Positions 17,045 through 26,548 are shown, counted from the first letter of the stretch. The stretch is 64,000 bases of DNA from Parerythrobacter lutipelagi (GCF_005434975.1 NZ_SKCJ01000001.1:878001-942000), one strand, 5' to 3'. Made by a program: numbers and translations. Notes: generated from the letters alone by a model not told the origin.

Positions 17045-18379
17045 GTGCGCTTCTCCTTTCCCATTCTCCCGACAGCCCGCGCAGCCTGGCTGATCGCGCT
17101 GGCAGCGCCAGCGGCGATCGTGGTTGCGGCTGCAGCACCGGGAGCATGGGTGCTTGCGCCTGCTGCGGGCGCGGCCTTGCTGGTCGTGATTCTTCTCGAC
17201 GGATTGCTGGCCGGACGGTTGGCCGACTGGCGTTTTCATGCGCCGACCGACACGGAAGTCGGCGCGCCGATGGACATTACCATCATCGCCGAATTTGCCG
17301 GACGGGCGGCCTTTTCACGCCCGCGAGTTGCGCTCGAACTCGATCCGCGTCTCGAAGAGAGCGGGCGCAGCGAAACCCGCCTCTCACGCGACGCGGAGAC
17401 CGCAAGCTGGCAAGGCACAGCAGTGATGACCCCCAACCGCCGCGGCCCTGCCCCGGTCGAGCGGATGTGGATGCAATGGTCGGGGCCGCTTGGCCTCGGT
17501 GCACGGCAAGTGCGGCACGATCTCGACCACACAGTGCGTATCTGGCCCGACCTTTCTCCGGTCCGTTCGCCAGAGTTGCAGAACTACATGCGGGACGCAC
17601 AATTCGGCCTGATCGCGCGGCGTATTCGCGGCGAAGGCACTCAGTTCGAAGCCTTGAGCGAATACGAGCCGGGCATGGATCGTCGGCGGATCGACTGGAA
17701 AGCGAGCGCGCGCCACACGAAGCTCTACGCCCGCGAGAATGAAAGCGAGCGCAACAACCAGATCGTGTTCGCATTCGACTGCGGTCAGGCAATGTGCGAA
17801 CCGGTTGAGGGGCTGCCGCGGATCGACCGCGCCGTCAGCGCCGCGCTCACCGCTTCCTACGTCGCGCTGAAGGGCGGCGACCGGGTGTCCTTGTTCGGCT
17901 TCGCCCAGCGACCCGAAGTGATGACGCCGTTCGTCGCAGATGCACGGCTGTTCCACCGCCTGCAATCGGCGGCGGGCGAGCTGGAATACCATCCGGAAGA
18001 ACCCAATTTCACCCTGGCGCTGGCAACCTTGACCGGGCGGCTGCAGCGCCGCTCGCTGGTCGTACTGTTCACTGACTTTACCGACCCAACCGGCGCGGAA
18101 ATCATGATCGAAAGCGTCGGCCGGCTGGTCGAGAAGCATCTCGTACTGTTCGTTACCATCGAAGACGCGGAACTGGCTGAGCTGGCCGATACGGAGCCGG
18201 ATACGCTGGACAATCTGGCGGTAGCCGTCACGGCTGACACGCTCGGCCGGCAGCGGGCGCTGGTGCTTGAACGGCTGCGCCACATGGGTGTGGACATCAT
18301 TGAGGCGCCCTGGGAGCAGATCGGGTACCGGCTGATCGACTCCTATCTCGACATCAAACGATCAGGGGCGATCGGATGA
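17045..18379 (+). CDS. DUF58 domain-containing protein (VWA-like MoxR partner)
   Basis: 444 residues starting with GTG 17045, three bases after the MoxR stop. Two hydrophobic segments in the first ~60 residues anchor it. The DUF58 signature is FEALSEYEPGMDRRRIDWKASARHTKL (key residues YxPGxDxRxIDW near 205-220), followed by a VWA-like fold with VFAFDCGQAM (MIDAS-like, but lacking the full DxSxS). Likely the metal-binding adaptor of the MoxR ATPase; biological role unproven. Overlaps the SpoIIM gene by 4 bases. Confidence 0.88.
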   Translation: MRFSFPILPTARAAWLIALAAPAAIVVAAAAPGAWVLAPAAGAALLVVILLDGLLAGRLADWRFHAPTDTEVGAPMDITIIAEFAGRAAFSRPRVALELDPRLEESGRSETRLSRDAETASWQGTAVMTPNRRGPAPVERMWMQWSGPLGLGARQVRHDLDHTVRIWPDLSPVRSPELQNYMRDAQFGLIARRIRGEGTQFEALSEYEPGMDRRRIDWKASARHTKLYARENESERNNQIVFAFDCGQAMCEPVEGLPRIDRAVSAALTASYVALKGGDRVSLFGFAQRPEVMTPFVADARLFHRLQSAAGELEYHPEEPNFTLALATLTGRLQRRSLVVLFTDFTDPTGAEIMIESVGRLVEKHLVLFVTIEDAELAELADTEPDTLDNLAVAVTADTLGRQRALVLERLRHMGVDIIEAPWEQIGYRLIDSYLDIKRSGAIG

Positions 18380-19464
18380 GCACAGCCACAATGACAGCGA
18401 CCGCCATTCCCGCGAGCAAAGGCGATATTCGCAACGAGATCGAAGCGCCCTCGCTGATCGAAGCCGCCGCGCTGCGGTCCGACAAGTTCCGGCTCGAGCG
18501 TGAAGACGAGTGGAAACGGCTCGAAATCATCCTCGGCTTGATGGAAAAGGGGCGGATCAAGCGGCTGTCAGACGACGATGTTCTCGCGCTGCCTGCCCTG
18601 TACCGGATGGCGGCATCGAGCCTCGCTGTCGCGCGCGAGACATCGCTCGACGCATCGACGATTGCTTACCTTGAATCGCTCGTACAGCGTGCATGGTTTC
18701 AGGTTTACGGCCCGCGCGAGGGATTTTTCCGCTGGTTCCGCAAATTCCTCAGCGGCGGGCTCAGCCAGTCAGTGCGCGATATCTGGCTCGACATCTGCAT
18801 TGCGCTAGCGGTGATGGTCGCCGGAACGATTGTCGGCTGGCTACTGGTCGCGCGCGATCAGGAATGGTTCTACATTCTGGTGCCCGCACAATTCGCCGAT
18901 GTTCGCCAGCCGGGGGCCAGCCGCGAAGTTCTGCTCGATACGCTCAAGGTGGAAAACGATGCGAGCGGCATGTCCGCTTTCGCGGCGCAATTGTTCACCA
19001 ACAATTCGAGCGTGTGCATCCTCGCATTTGCGCTGGGCTTTGCGTTCGGCGTGCCGTCACTGCTGTTGCTGGTCCAGAACCTGGCCATACTTGGCGCTTT
19101 CATGTGGCTGTATGACAGTCAGGGCCTGTTGCCGGAATTTGGCGCATGGCTCGCTGTCCACGGCACGACAGAGCTGTTTGCCATCATGCTGTCGAGTGCC
19201 GCTGGCATTCATATCGGCCGCAAGATGGCTTTCCCCGGTCGCCGCAGCATCCTGACCGCTGCGTCCGACGCCGGGAAGCGCGGGGCACAGGTGATGGTCG
19301 GCGTGGTCCTGATGCTGGTTTTCGCGGCTTTGCTCGAAGCTTTCCCGCGCCAGCTTGCCGAAACGGAAACGCGCGGCCTGATCGGGGCATTCATGCTGAT
19401 CTTCTGGCTGACCTATTTCTTCGCTTTCGGGCGAGGTCGTGAGCGCGAGGAGCTGGAGGCATGA
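18376..19464 (+). CDS. Stage II sporulation protein M (SpoIIM) family membrane protein
   Basis: 362 residues. An N-terminal ~130-residue helical cytoplasmic part is followed by about five membrane helices from residue ~135 on. SpoIIM-family features include LFTNNSSVCILAFALGFAFGVPS and HGTTELFAIMLSSAAGIHIG. The organism need not sporulate: the family is widespread and usually found with RDD and MoxR genes, as here. Overlaps both neighbours by 4 bases. Confidence 0.85.
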   Translation: MSTATMTATAIPASKGDIRNEIEAPSLIEAAALRSDKFRLEREDEWKRLEIILGLMEKGRIKRLSDDDVLALPALYRMAASSLAVARETSLDASTIAYLESLVQRAWFQVYGPREGFFRWFRKFLSGGLSQSVRDIWLDICIALAVMVAGTIVGWLLVARDQEWFYILVPAQFADVRQPGASREVLLDTLKVENDASGMSAFAAQLFTNNSSVCILAFALGFAFGVPSLLLLVQNLAILGAFMWLYDSQGLLPEFGAWLAVHGTTELFAIMLSSAAGIHIGRKMAFPGRRSILTAASDAGKRGAQVMVGVVLMLVFAALLEAFPRQLAETETRGLIGAFMLIFWLTYFFAFGRGREREELEA

Positions 19465-20375
19465 GCGGTGCGGTAGCCCCCCATCTGGCCCACCGCGCCA
19501 AGCGGATGCGGCAAATGGTCACACCCGAGGGCGTCGCGCTTCCGCTGACAGTCGGTGCCCGCAGCGCACGCGCCGGGGCACTGATCCTGGACTATGTCAT
19601 CCTGCTGACCATCACCATCGCGACTGCGATTTTCCTGTCTTATGTGTTCGACGGGATCACCTCAGAGCAGGATGGAGAGGAAATTTCCGGCGCACGCGAA
19701 TTCGTCATTATCGTGTTTTCACTGTTCTGGTTCATCGCGTGGAACGGATATTTCATGGTGATGGAGATGGGGCCGCGCGGGGCTACGCTGGGCAAGCGCG
19801 CGGTCGGTCTGCGCGTAGCCAGCCGCGATGGCGGACGGCTGACGCCGGAAGCGGTGATTGCGCGCAATCTGCTGCGGGATATCGAGCTTTTCCTCCCGCT
19901 GATCCTGATCCTTATCGCACCGAGCGGGGAAACCGGGCTTGCCGGATGGGGCGCGCTGCTGTGGTTCCTGACCTTCATGCTTTTCCCGTTCTTCAACAAG
20001 GACGCGATGCGCGCGGGCGATGTAGTGGCGGGCACATGGGTGGTCGAAGCGCCCAAGGCCAAGCTCGACCATGCAATCTCGACCGGAGGTGCCGCGGCCA
20101 AAGGGACCAGTTCACTCACCGGCGCGGAATACAAGTTCGGCGAAGACGAATTGTCGATCTATGGCGAGTATGAATTGCAGACGCTTGAACGCGTGCTGCG
20201 TGACGACCGGCCCGAAGCGCTCCATGCCGTAGCCGAAGTCATCTGCCGCAAGATCGGATGGAACCCGGGCGCAGGAGACGAACGCGCTTTCCTCGAAGCG
20301 TTCTATTCACAGCTCCGCGCACGGCTTGAAGGCGACATGCGTTTCGGCAAACGCAAAGCGGACAAATACGCGTGA
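19461..20375 (+). CDS. RDD family membrane protein
   Basis: 304 residues. The RDD domain occupies ~25-200: ARSARAGALILDYVILL with the conserved Arg/Asp, and GATLGKRAVGLRV followed by a helix pair near 140-170. The C-terminal ~100 residues are soluble, charged and of unknown fold. RDD proteins include ion antiporters but most are uncharacterised. Last membrane component of the operon; its TGA overlaps a possible GTG start of the GNAT gene. Confidence 0.85.
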   Translation: MSGAVAPHLAHRAKRMRQMVTPEGVALPLTVGARSARAGALILDYVILLTITIATAIFLSYVFDGITSEQDGEEISGAREFVIIVFSLFWFIAWNGYFMVMEMGPRGATLGKRAVGLRVASRDGGRLTPEAVIARNLLRDIELFLPLILILIAPSGETGLAGWGALLWFLTFMLFPFFNKDAMRAGDVVAGTWVVEAPKAKLDHAISTGGAAAKGTSSLTGAEYKFGEDELSIYGEYELQTLERVLRDDRPEALHAVAEVICRKIGWNPGAGDERAFLEAFYSQLRARLEGDMRFGKRKADKYA

Positions 20376-20377
20376 CC

Positions 20378-20839
20378 ATGCCCTATGTCATCCGGCAAGA
20401 CGATCTGACGGGTGACGCGGTTATCGCCCTGCTGGCAATGCATCTGGACGAAATGCATCGCTGGTCCCCCGCCTGCAAGATCCACGCGATGCCGGCCGAA
20501 CGGCTGCGCGAATCCGACGTCACTTTCTATGCGGCGTGGGATTGCGAAGAATTGGCTGCCGTTGGGGCGCTTAAACATCTCGGAGAAACACGCGGCGAAC
20601 TGAAATCGATGCGCGCCGCACCGGAATACCGCGGCAAGGGTGCAGGCGAAGCGATCCTGATTGCACTGCTCGGTGAAGCAAAGCGGCGCGGATACACATG
20701 GATCGGCCTCGAAACGGGACGACCGGAACCATTTCGTCCGGCGCAACGCCTGTATCAAAAGCACGGATTTGCCGAATGCGAACCGTTCGGCGATTATGTT
20801 TCCGACGAATTCAGTCTGTGCATGGAGAAGCCGCTATGA
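20378..20839 (+). CDS. GNAT family N-acetyltransferase
   Basis: About 153 residues with GNAT hallmarks: the acetyl-CoA pyrophosphate loop in APEYRGKGAGEAIL (R/QxxGxG/A), a WIGLETG strand, and the C-terminal FRPAQRLYQKHGFAEC. Resembles the PanZ/phosphinothricin-type small acetyltransferases; substrate unknown. ATG 20378 chosen; GTG 20372, overlapping the RDD stop as GTGA, is equally plausible. Overlaps the beta-lactamase start. Confidence 0.85.
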   Translation: MPYVIRQDDLTGDAVIALLAMHLDEMHRWSPACKIHAMPAERLRESDVTFYAAWDCEELAAVGALKHLGETRGELKSMRAAPEYRGKGAGEAILIALLGEAKRRGYTWIGLETGRPEPFRPAQRLYQKHGFAECEPFGDYVSDEFSLCMEKPL

Positions 20840-21741
20840 AACTGGATCGCCGTTCGCTGATGACCGGTGGGCTGGCGTTGGGTGCCAGCGCGTGTGTGCC
20901 TCCGGGGCCGGGCATGGTCGGCAGGCTGAACTCGCGTTTGCGCCTGATCGAAGCGAGTGCAAACGGGTCTCTAGGCGCTTCGATCTATGACCCGGGGACC
21001 GGGACGCATGTGTCGCACAACGGCTTTGCGCGCTTTCCGCATTGCTCTTCATTCAAGCTCTCGCTGGCCGCTCTTGTCCTTAAATCGGGGCACGATGGGG
21101 TGCTCGATATCGATGAGCGGATTGGTTGGGACAAGGACGCCTTGCTGGGTCATTCACCGTTCACGACCGAACGGCTGAGCGAAGGTGCGACCTTGATGGA
21201 ACTGGCCGCAGCCACGCAGATCGTGAGCGACAACACTGCCGCCAATCTGTTGCTCTCGCGGGTCGGCGGGCCCGAGGGCCTGACGGCATTCTGGCGTGCC
21301 ATCGGTGACGAGAAAAGCCGCCTGGACCGCTATGAGCCCGATCTCAACCATGTACCGATCGGCGAGCTCTTCGATACAACCACGCCCGATGCAATGTCCC
21401 GAACAGTATCGCGGCTGCTGCGTGAAGATGTGATCGATAGCGGGAGCCGGTCCAATTTGCGCGGCTGGATGATCGATACTCGGACCGGGCTCGACCGCGT
21501 TCGCGCGGGACTGCCAGAGGGCTGGATTGCCGGCGACAAAACCGGCACTTCGTTGTGGCCCGGAATGCGCAGTGTTTATGTCGATATCGGTTTCGTCGAG
21601 CCGCCGGTTCGTGGGCCGCTGACCTACGCGGTCTATTTCCGGGCCAACGAACAACATCTCAAAGCGCAGCCTGCCGCACTGGCGGTCTTCGCCGAGGTTG
21701 GCCGGGTCATCACCCGGATCGTGGCAGGCGAAGCCGCCTAG
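20836..21741 (+). CDS. Class A beta-lactamase (serine hydrolase)
   Basis: 301 residues with every class A active-site motif: S71-S-F-K74 (SxxK), S131-D-N133, Glu167 and Asn171 in YEPDLN (general-base loop), and K235-T-G237. The Cys before Ser71 is also common in the class. The N-terminus (DRRSLMTGG) has a twin-arginine-like pair before a hydrophobic stretch ending GASAC, so it may be exported by Tat and perhaps lipidated at Cys20. Hydrolysis of beta-lactams is a family inference; spectrum cannot be read. Coupled to the GNAT gene by ATGA overlap. Confidence 0.9.
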   Translation: MKLDRRSLMTGGLALGASACVPPGPGMVGRLNSRLRLIEASANGSLGASIYDPGTGTHVSHNGFARFPHCSSFKLSLAALVLKSGHDGVLDIDERIGWDKDALLGHSPFTTERLSEGATLMELAAATQIVSDNTAANLLLSRVGGPEGLTAFWRAIGDEKSRLDRYEPDLNHVPIGELFDTTTPDAMSRTVSRLLREDVIDSGSRSNLRGWMIDTRTGLDRVRAGLPEGWIAGDKTGTSLWPGMRSVYVDIGFVEPPVRGPLTYAVYFRANEQHLKAQPAALAVFAEVGRVITRIVAGEAA

Positions 21742-21788
21742 GCGACAGCGCGCTGTTCTTCACATTTGGCTCCACATCAAAATGGAGG

Positions 21789-21811
21789 GAGGCCGGATGC
21801 TGACCGGCCTC
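21789..21811. terminator. Hairpin between convergent beta-lactamase and periplasmic-protein genes
   Basis: GAGGCCGG (21789-21796) pairs perfectly with CCGGCCTC (21804-21811), 7-base loop. There is no strong T-run on the plus strand; on the minus strand ATTTT follows a few bases later. Probable bidirectional transcription end. Confidence 0.5.
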
Positions 21812-21833
21812 TCCTCGTTCAGACCAGAAAGTG

Positions 21834-22283
21834 TCAGTCCCGCCAGACCAGACGTTTAATCAGAACTTCGGAACCCACCTTGCGGTACTGCGCACGATTG
21901 CCGCTTTCCTCGTTCAACTGGGCAATTGACTGAGCCATGTATTCGCGCATTTCGCGGCCGCGTGTTTCCCATGTCTCGTCATCCGTCCAGTCGTTGTAAC
22001 GGACAACTAGCCAAAGGTTGGGCTCGTTCTCGCGTGGATAGGTGTTGGACCAGATCTCGTAGCTTTCAATCCAGCCTTTTTCGACTTGGAAATCCAGCCT
22101 CTTGCGCCATTCCGTGGCCAGCCATTGGGCATATCTGAGTCCACCGCCGTCTTCGATCGAAATACCGGTCACATCGATCCACTCGGCACCCTTGAGCGGA
22201 TATTGGTCCTGCGCGAACGCTGCACTCGGTGCGGCAAACGCGAGCGTCGATGCGGCGAGTGCCGCAAGCATCAGTTTTTTCAT
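21834..22283 (-). CDS. Periplasmic protein of unknown function
   Basis: 149 residues starting MKKLMLAALAAS, with a clear signal peptide cleaved near AAFA-QDQ (residue ~24). The mature part is rich in Trp, Tyr, Glu and Arg (for example WLATEWRKRLDFQVEKGW and YNDWTDDETWETRG), perhaps a small alpha/beta ligand-binding or dimeric barrel fold. I do not recognise a named family. GAGGAG lies upstream of the start. Single-gene unit. Confidence 0.75.
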   Translation of the reverse strand: MKKLMLAALAASTLAFAAPSAAFAQDQYPLKGAEWIDVTGISIEDGGGLRYAQWLATEWRKRLDFQVEKGWIESYEIWSNTYPRENEPNLWLVVRYNDWTDDETWETRGREMREYMAQSIAQLNEESGNRAQYRKVGSEVLIKRLVWRD

Positions 22284-22450
22284 TATAGTCCTCCTCAATC
22301 AGCGACCCTCGTGCCGGGCGCAAGTGCGCCAGCACCTTGGTGTCGGGACGGAAGGCGGCCCATTTTGTTGTAAGTCTTTCCCCCTAGACGATGCGCAAGC
22401 TGCGCCTGCATCAGGCAGGAGTCAACGGAACTAAGCTTTTGCGCAGTTTA

Positions 22451-23530
22451 TCAATCGCTTGCAAAGATCGCCACTTCGTTGAGGCCGTCGCTATTTGCGC
22501 GGCCGCGATACATGCCCGGCGTGTTGAAGCTGAAAATCGCCTCTCCCTCCGGTGTGACGACGATCACACCGCCATCGCCGCCCAACTCGGCGACTTCAGC
22601 CATCACCGCATCGGCAACATCGCTTACAATCGCGCCGGTCAGCGCCACCCGTCCGCCGGGCGCGGTTTCGATTTGATCGCCGGTTTCATCCGGCCCCGTA
22701 TCGCTCGGAAGTGTCCGGCTGGAGAACCGCAAGCGCGTGCAGATTTCCTGCGCCACCCCAACTCGGATGAAATATTCACCCGCCCCGGTCGCAGAGATCG
22801 CGCAACTGCGGTTGTCGGCGTAGGTCCCGGCACCGATCACCGGGGCATCTCCGATCCGGCCCCAGCGTTTGCCGGTCAGCCCGCCGGTCGATGTGCCTGC
22901 AGCGAGATTGCCATGCTGTTCGAGTGCCACCGCACCAACCGTGCCGTATTTGTAATCGACATCGAGCGCCGAGAGTTCGTTCGTCTTGAGCCGTTCCAGC
23001 GCTTCCTTGCGGCGCTGGGTTTCAAACCAGCCGGGCTCGGTGATCTCGATCCCCTTGTCCTGCGCAAACCGCTCTGCCCCCTCGCCGCTCAGAAATACAT
23101 GGCGTCCGTCGTCCTTGACGGCTTCAGCAAGCAGAATGGGATTCTTCACCGTACGCACTCCGGTAACCGCACCGGCTGAGCGGTCGCGACCATCCATGAT
23201 CGCCGCGTCGAGCTCGTTCACGCCGTCCCAGGTGAAAACCGCGCCGCGGCCGGCATTGAACTTGGGATCGTCTTCCATCGGCACAATCGCCGCCTTGACC
23301 GCGTCCATGGCCGATCCGCCGCTGCGCAGCACCTGAGACCCGGCGTCGAGCGCCGCCTGCAGCGCCGCCTCGTAGTCAGCCTGCTGCTCCGGCGTCATGG
23401 TCTCTCGCAGAATGACCCCGGCACCGCCGTGAATCGCGATCGACCAGCGCTGCTCCTCCGCCGGATCATGCGCGTGGGCCGGAGCCGTTGCCGCAAGCAA
23501 ACACGCGGAGAGCAGGAGAAATCTGGGCAT
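22451..23530 (-). CDS. Isoaspartyl peptidase / L-asparaginase (Ntn hydrolase)
   Basis: 359 residues with a signal peptide (cleavage near AHA-HDP, residue ~21), so probably periplasmic. It belongs to the plant-type asparaginase family (IaaA), cleaving beta-aspartyl dipeptides and asparagine after autoproteolysis. The new N-terminal nucleophile is the Thr of YGTVGAVALEQHGNLAAG (near residue 201), with the substrate loop GTSTGGLTGKRWGRIGDAPVIGAG following. The precursor start IAIHGGAGVI is also diagnostic. Confidence 0.92.
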   Translation of the reverse strand: MPRFLLLSACLLAATAPAHAHDPAEEQRWSIAIHGGAGVILRETMTPEQQADYEAALQAALDAGSQVLRSGGSAMDAVKAAIVPMEDDPKFNAGRGAVFTWDGVNELDAAIMDGRDRSAGAVTGVRTVKNPILLAEAVKDDGRHVFLSGEGAERFAQDKGIEITEPGWFETQRRKEALERLKTNELSALDVDYKYGTVGAVALEQHGNLAAGTSTGGLTGKRWGRIGDAPVIGAGTYADNRSCAISATGAGEYFIRVGVAQEICTRLRFSSRTLPSDTGPDETGDQIETAPGGRVALTGAIVSDVADAVMAEVAELGGDGGVIVVTPEGEAIFSFNTPGMYRGRANSDGLNEVAIFASD

Positions 23531-23674
23531 GGTCGACGGTATCCTTTGCGTATTCCGGCAGCATCCCTTGCCGGGTTGGCATTTGCAATGGCTTGTAAAA
23601 ACACCGGTTGACGTTTGGGATGCAGTCTCCGGTGTGTTACAGTTGACTCAATAACAGAAAAACAGGGGCAAGAT

Positions 23675-24910
23675 ATGCGTTTAGGCAATTACCGTTTCGA
23701 TCCAGATGTCGCGATGAGGCTGGGCGAGAAAGCCCTGATGGTTCTCGGCATCCTGCTCGTCACTTGGATTCTGGCAAGAGCATCCAAGTGGGCCACGGCC
23801 AAGCTGGTGGACAATGTCGCTCTGCTGCAACGGGGCACCGGCAGCGGCATGTCGGTGGGCGAATCCGTTGGCAAGATTGTCAGCCTGCTAATCTGGCTCT
23901 TCGGCTTGCTCGCGGTTCTCACGGTCCTGGGTCTGGGCGGGGTCATGGAACCGATCGAGACCCTGCTCAACAGCATCATGGGTTTTGTTCCAAATCTTAT
24001 TGGCGCGGGCCTGATCTTCTTTATCGGTTTGCTAGTTGCGCGGATCGTCAAAGACCTTGTCGTGACTGTGCTCAAGACTGTCGATCTCGACAAATGGGCC
24101 AATCGCGGCGGTGTCGATACTGTCACCGGCAACAGCGCGATCAGCAATACGATCGGCACAATCATTTACGTGTTGATTATCATCCCGGTCGCGATCGCTG
24201 CACTGGAACAGCTCAATATCGAGAGCATTTCCGGTCCGGCGAGCGCAATGCTGGAGATGATTTTCGCCGCAGTTCCGAACATCATCGCAGCGGCGATCCT
24301 GCTCGGTATTGGCTTCCTGATCAGCCGTTTCGTGGTCGAAATACTAAAGGAACTGCTGGTTGGCCTTGGCGTCGACCGGTCGCTCGGCGAAGCGGGCATC
24401 CTGCCTGAAAACACCGCCGCATCAAGCGTGATAGCGCGCATTGTTCAGGTTGCGATTATCCTGTTCTTCGCCATCGCGGCGACGCGGCTGCTCGGGTTCC
24501 CGGAACTCACCGGCATCCTCAACGAAATCCTTGAACTGGGTGGACGTGTCGTATTCGGCGCGGTCGTTATCGGGGTCGGTTTCCTGATCGCCGGCTTGCT
24601 GGCGAAGCTGGTATCCGGTGCGGATGAAAACTCCATGGCTGGCACGATCATCCGCTGGGCAACCATTGTGATCTTCACCTTCATGGGCCTGAGCTATACC
24701 GGCGTGGGCGAGATCATCACGGAAACCGCCTTCACCGCGATCGTGGTCGGCATGGCTGTTGCCGGGGCGCTGGCCTTCGGGTTGGGCGGCCGCGAATGGG
24801 CCAGCCGCAAGCTCGAAGAGTGGGACGGCAGTTCCGCCAAGGGCGCCGCACCCAAGCCGCGCAAGAGGAAAGCCGCAACCAGCGACGATCCGCTGCCACC
24901 GGGGGCGTGA
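23675..24910 (+). CDS. Mechanosensitive ion channel-like protein with repeated conserved TM helices
   Basis: 411 residues dominated by repeats of the conserved TM helix motif (about GLIFFIGLLVARIVKDLV, AILLGIGFLISRFVVEIL, AVVIGVGFLIAGLLAKLV), as in CmpX-type small-conductance mechanosensitive channel homologues. There are about nine hydrophobic segments, and the end carries an AFGLGGREWASRKLEEW motif and a basic tail. A classical MscS beta domain is not obvious. ATG 23675 follows AGGGG; a longer frame from 23615 is unlikely. Probable role in osmotic or membrane stress. Confidence 0.8.
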   Translation: MRLGNYRFDPDVAMRLGEKALMVLGILLVTWILARASKWATAKLVDNVALLQRGTGSGMSVGESVGKIVSLLIWLFGLLAVLTVLGLGGVMEPIETLLNSIMGFVPNLIGAGLIFFIGLLVARIVKDLVVTVLKTVDLDKWANRGGVDTVTGNSAISNTIGTIIYVLIIIPVAIAALEQLNIESISGPASAMLEMIFAAVPNIIAAAILLGIGFLISRFVVEILKELLVGLGVDRSLGEAGILPENTAASSVIARIVQVAIILFFAIAATRLLGFPELTGILNEILELGGRVVFGAVVIGVGFLIAGLLAKLVSGADENSMAGTIIRWATIVIFTFMGLSYTGVGEIITETAFTAIVVGMAVAGALAFGLGGREWASRKLEEWDGSSAKGAAPKPRKRKAATSDDPLPPGA

Positions 24911-24951
24911 GCCTTCCGCCAAAGGCAAAATGAACGTAGGGGCGCAGGATC

Positions 24952-25467
24952 ATGATCTTGCGCCCCGCTTCTTTGGATGATGTCCCTGCCCTTGCAAAAC
25001 TGGGTCGTGACAGCTTTTGCGCCAAGTTCGCGCATCTCTACAATTCGGCAGATCTCGCGGCCTTTCTGGGGGAGGTCTATTCCGAGCAAGCCGTCGCGGA
25101 AGAGATTGCCGGGATCGAATGCATTCACCGCCTCGCCTTCGATGCGGACGCTCTGACCGGTTTCTGCAAATTGCGCCAGCCGAGCTGGTACAAGGACGAG
25201 TCCGACGCCAGAAACCCCATTGCGCTGGGCCAGATGTACACCGATCCGCAGCGCACCGGGCGAGGGATCGGCGCCGCCTTGATGGAATGGGCGATTGCAG
25301 AGGCGCGGACCCGAGAGTGCGACGCGATTCAGCTATCGGTCTACTCGGAAAACGATGGCGCGCAGCGATTCTACCAGCGATACGGCTTTAGCAAGATCGC
25401 AGACACAACCTTTGAAGTGGGCGAACAGATCGACCACGAATTCCTGTATGAACTGCGGCTCGACTAG
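24952..25467 (+). CDS. GNAT family N-acetyltransferase
   Basis: 171 residues. The GNAT acetyl-CoA loop is QRTGRGIGAALMEWAI near residues 100-115, preceded by the ALGQMYTDP strand and followed by IQLSVYSENDGAQRFYQRYGF, the typical C-terminal segment. Substrate unknown. An SDR gene begins 10 bases downstream with a good AGGAG, so the two may be cotranscribed. Confidence 0.88.
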   Translation: MILRPASLDDVPALAKLGRDSFCAKFAHLYNSADLAAFLGEVYSEQAVAEEIAGIECIHRLAFDADALTGFCKLRQPSWYKDESDARNPIALGQMYTDPQRTGRGIGAALMEWAIAEARTRECDAIQLSVYSENDGAQRFYQRYGFSKIADTTFEVGEQIDHEFLYELRLD

Positions 25468-25477
25468 GAGAGTGACG

Positions 25478-26443
25478 ATGAGCGATTTCGGTTTTGAGAG
25501 CACTGCAGATGATGTGCTGGCGGGCAAGGATCTGAGCGGGCGAACCGCCTTCATAACCGGCGGCTACTCGGGGCTCGGGCAGGAAACCGCTCGCGCGATG
25601 GCGGCCAAAGGCGCGCATATCATTATCGCTGGCCGTGACCTCTCCAAGGCAGAGGATGCGGCGAAAGCCATTCGAGACGAGGTCCCGAATGCACAGATCG
25701 ACACGATCCGCTGCGATCTCGCTTCGCTGGAGAGCGTGCGTGCGTGCGGCACCGAAGCGCGCAAACGGTTCAGCAAGATCGACCTGCTGATCAACAATGC
25801 CGGCGTCATGGCCTGCCCCTATGGCGAGACCGCCGAAGGCTTCGAAATGCAATTCGGCACCAACCACCTCGGCCACTTCCTGCTGACGAAAGAACTGATG
25901 CCGCTGGTTGAGCAAGGTGACCATCCGCGGATCGTGAATCTGTCCAGCCGCGGCCACCACTTTGCGCCGGTCGATCTGGACGATCCGAATTTCGACCACC
26001 GTGAGTACGACAAATGGCAAAGCTACGGCCAGTCGAAAACCGCCAACATCCTGTTTAGTGTCGGATTGGAAGACCGCTTTGCTGACAAGGGTGTTCACGC
26101 CATCGCGCTGCATCCAGGCGGCATCATGACCAATCTCGGCCGGCACATGACTGAAGAAGACATGGCGTGGATGATGAAGCGGATCGAAGAGAACGCGAAA
26201 GAAAGCGGCGAGAAACCCCAGGGCTTCAAAACGATCCCGCAAGGCGCCGCCACCACCTGCTGGGCCGCGACTGCGGTCGCACTCGAAGGGACCGGCGGTG
26301 TCTATTGCGAAGACTGTCACGTAGCCGAGCTGGATGACGATGATCCGACCGGCGGCGTGCGCAGCTACGCGCTCGACAAGGACAATGCCGACCGGCTCTG
26401 GTCACTGTCGGAGAAACTCGTGGGTGAAGCCTTTACCGCCTGA
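25478..26443 (+). CDS. Short-chain dehydrogenase/reductase
   Basis: 321 residues. NAD(P)-binding TGGYSGLG (TGxxxGxG, residues ~28-35), NNAG at ~105, and the active-site Ser (NLSSRGHHF) with YGQSKTAN (YxxxK) near 187. Length and the LDDPNFDHREYDKWQSYGQSK stretch resemble the retinol dehydrogenase/WW-domain oxidoreductase-like subgroup of classical SDRs. Substrate not predictable. ATG 25478 follows AGGAG after the preceding stop. Confidence 0.9.
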   Translation: MSDFGFESTADDVLAGKDLSGRTAFITGGYSGLGQETARAMAAKGAHIIIAGRDLSKAEDAAKAIRDEVPNAQIDTIRCDLASLESVRACGTEARKRFSKIDLLINNAGVMACPYGETAEGFEMQFGTNHLGHFLLTKELMPLVEQGDHPRIVNLSSRGHHFAPVDLDDPNFDHREYDKWQSYGQSKTANILFSVGLEDRFADKGVHAIALHPGGIMTNLGRHMTEEDMAWMMKRIEENAKESGEKPQGFKTIPQGAATTCWAATAVALEGTGGVYCEDCHVAELDDDDPTGGVRSYALDKDNADRLWSLSEKLVGEAFTA

Positions 26444-26548
26444 TCGCGACGCCCTTCATCCATCACAGACGCGTGTCGGTCGGTTCCTGCCTTGCGCCCA
26501 CTTCCGACCTGGGCCACCCTGATCCAATAGATTTCGGGAGGAATACGC

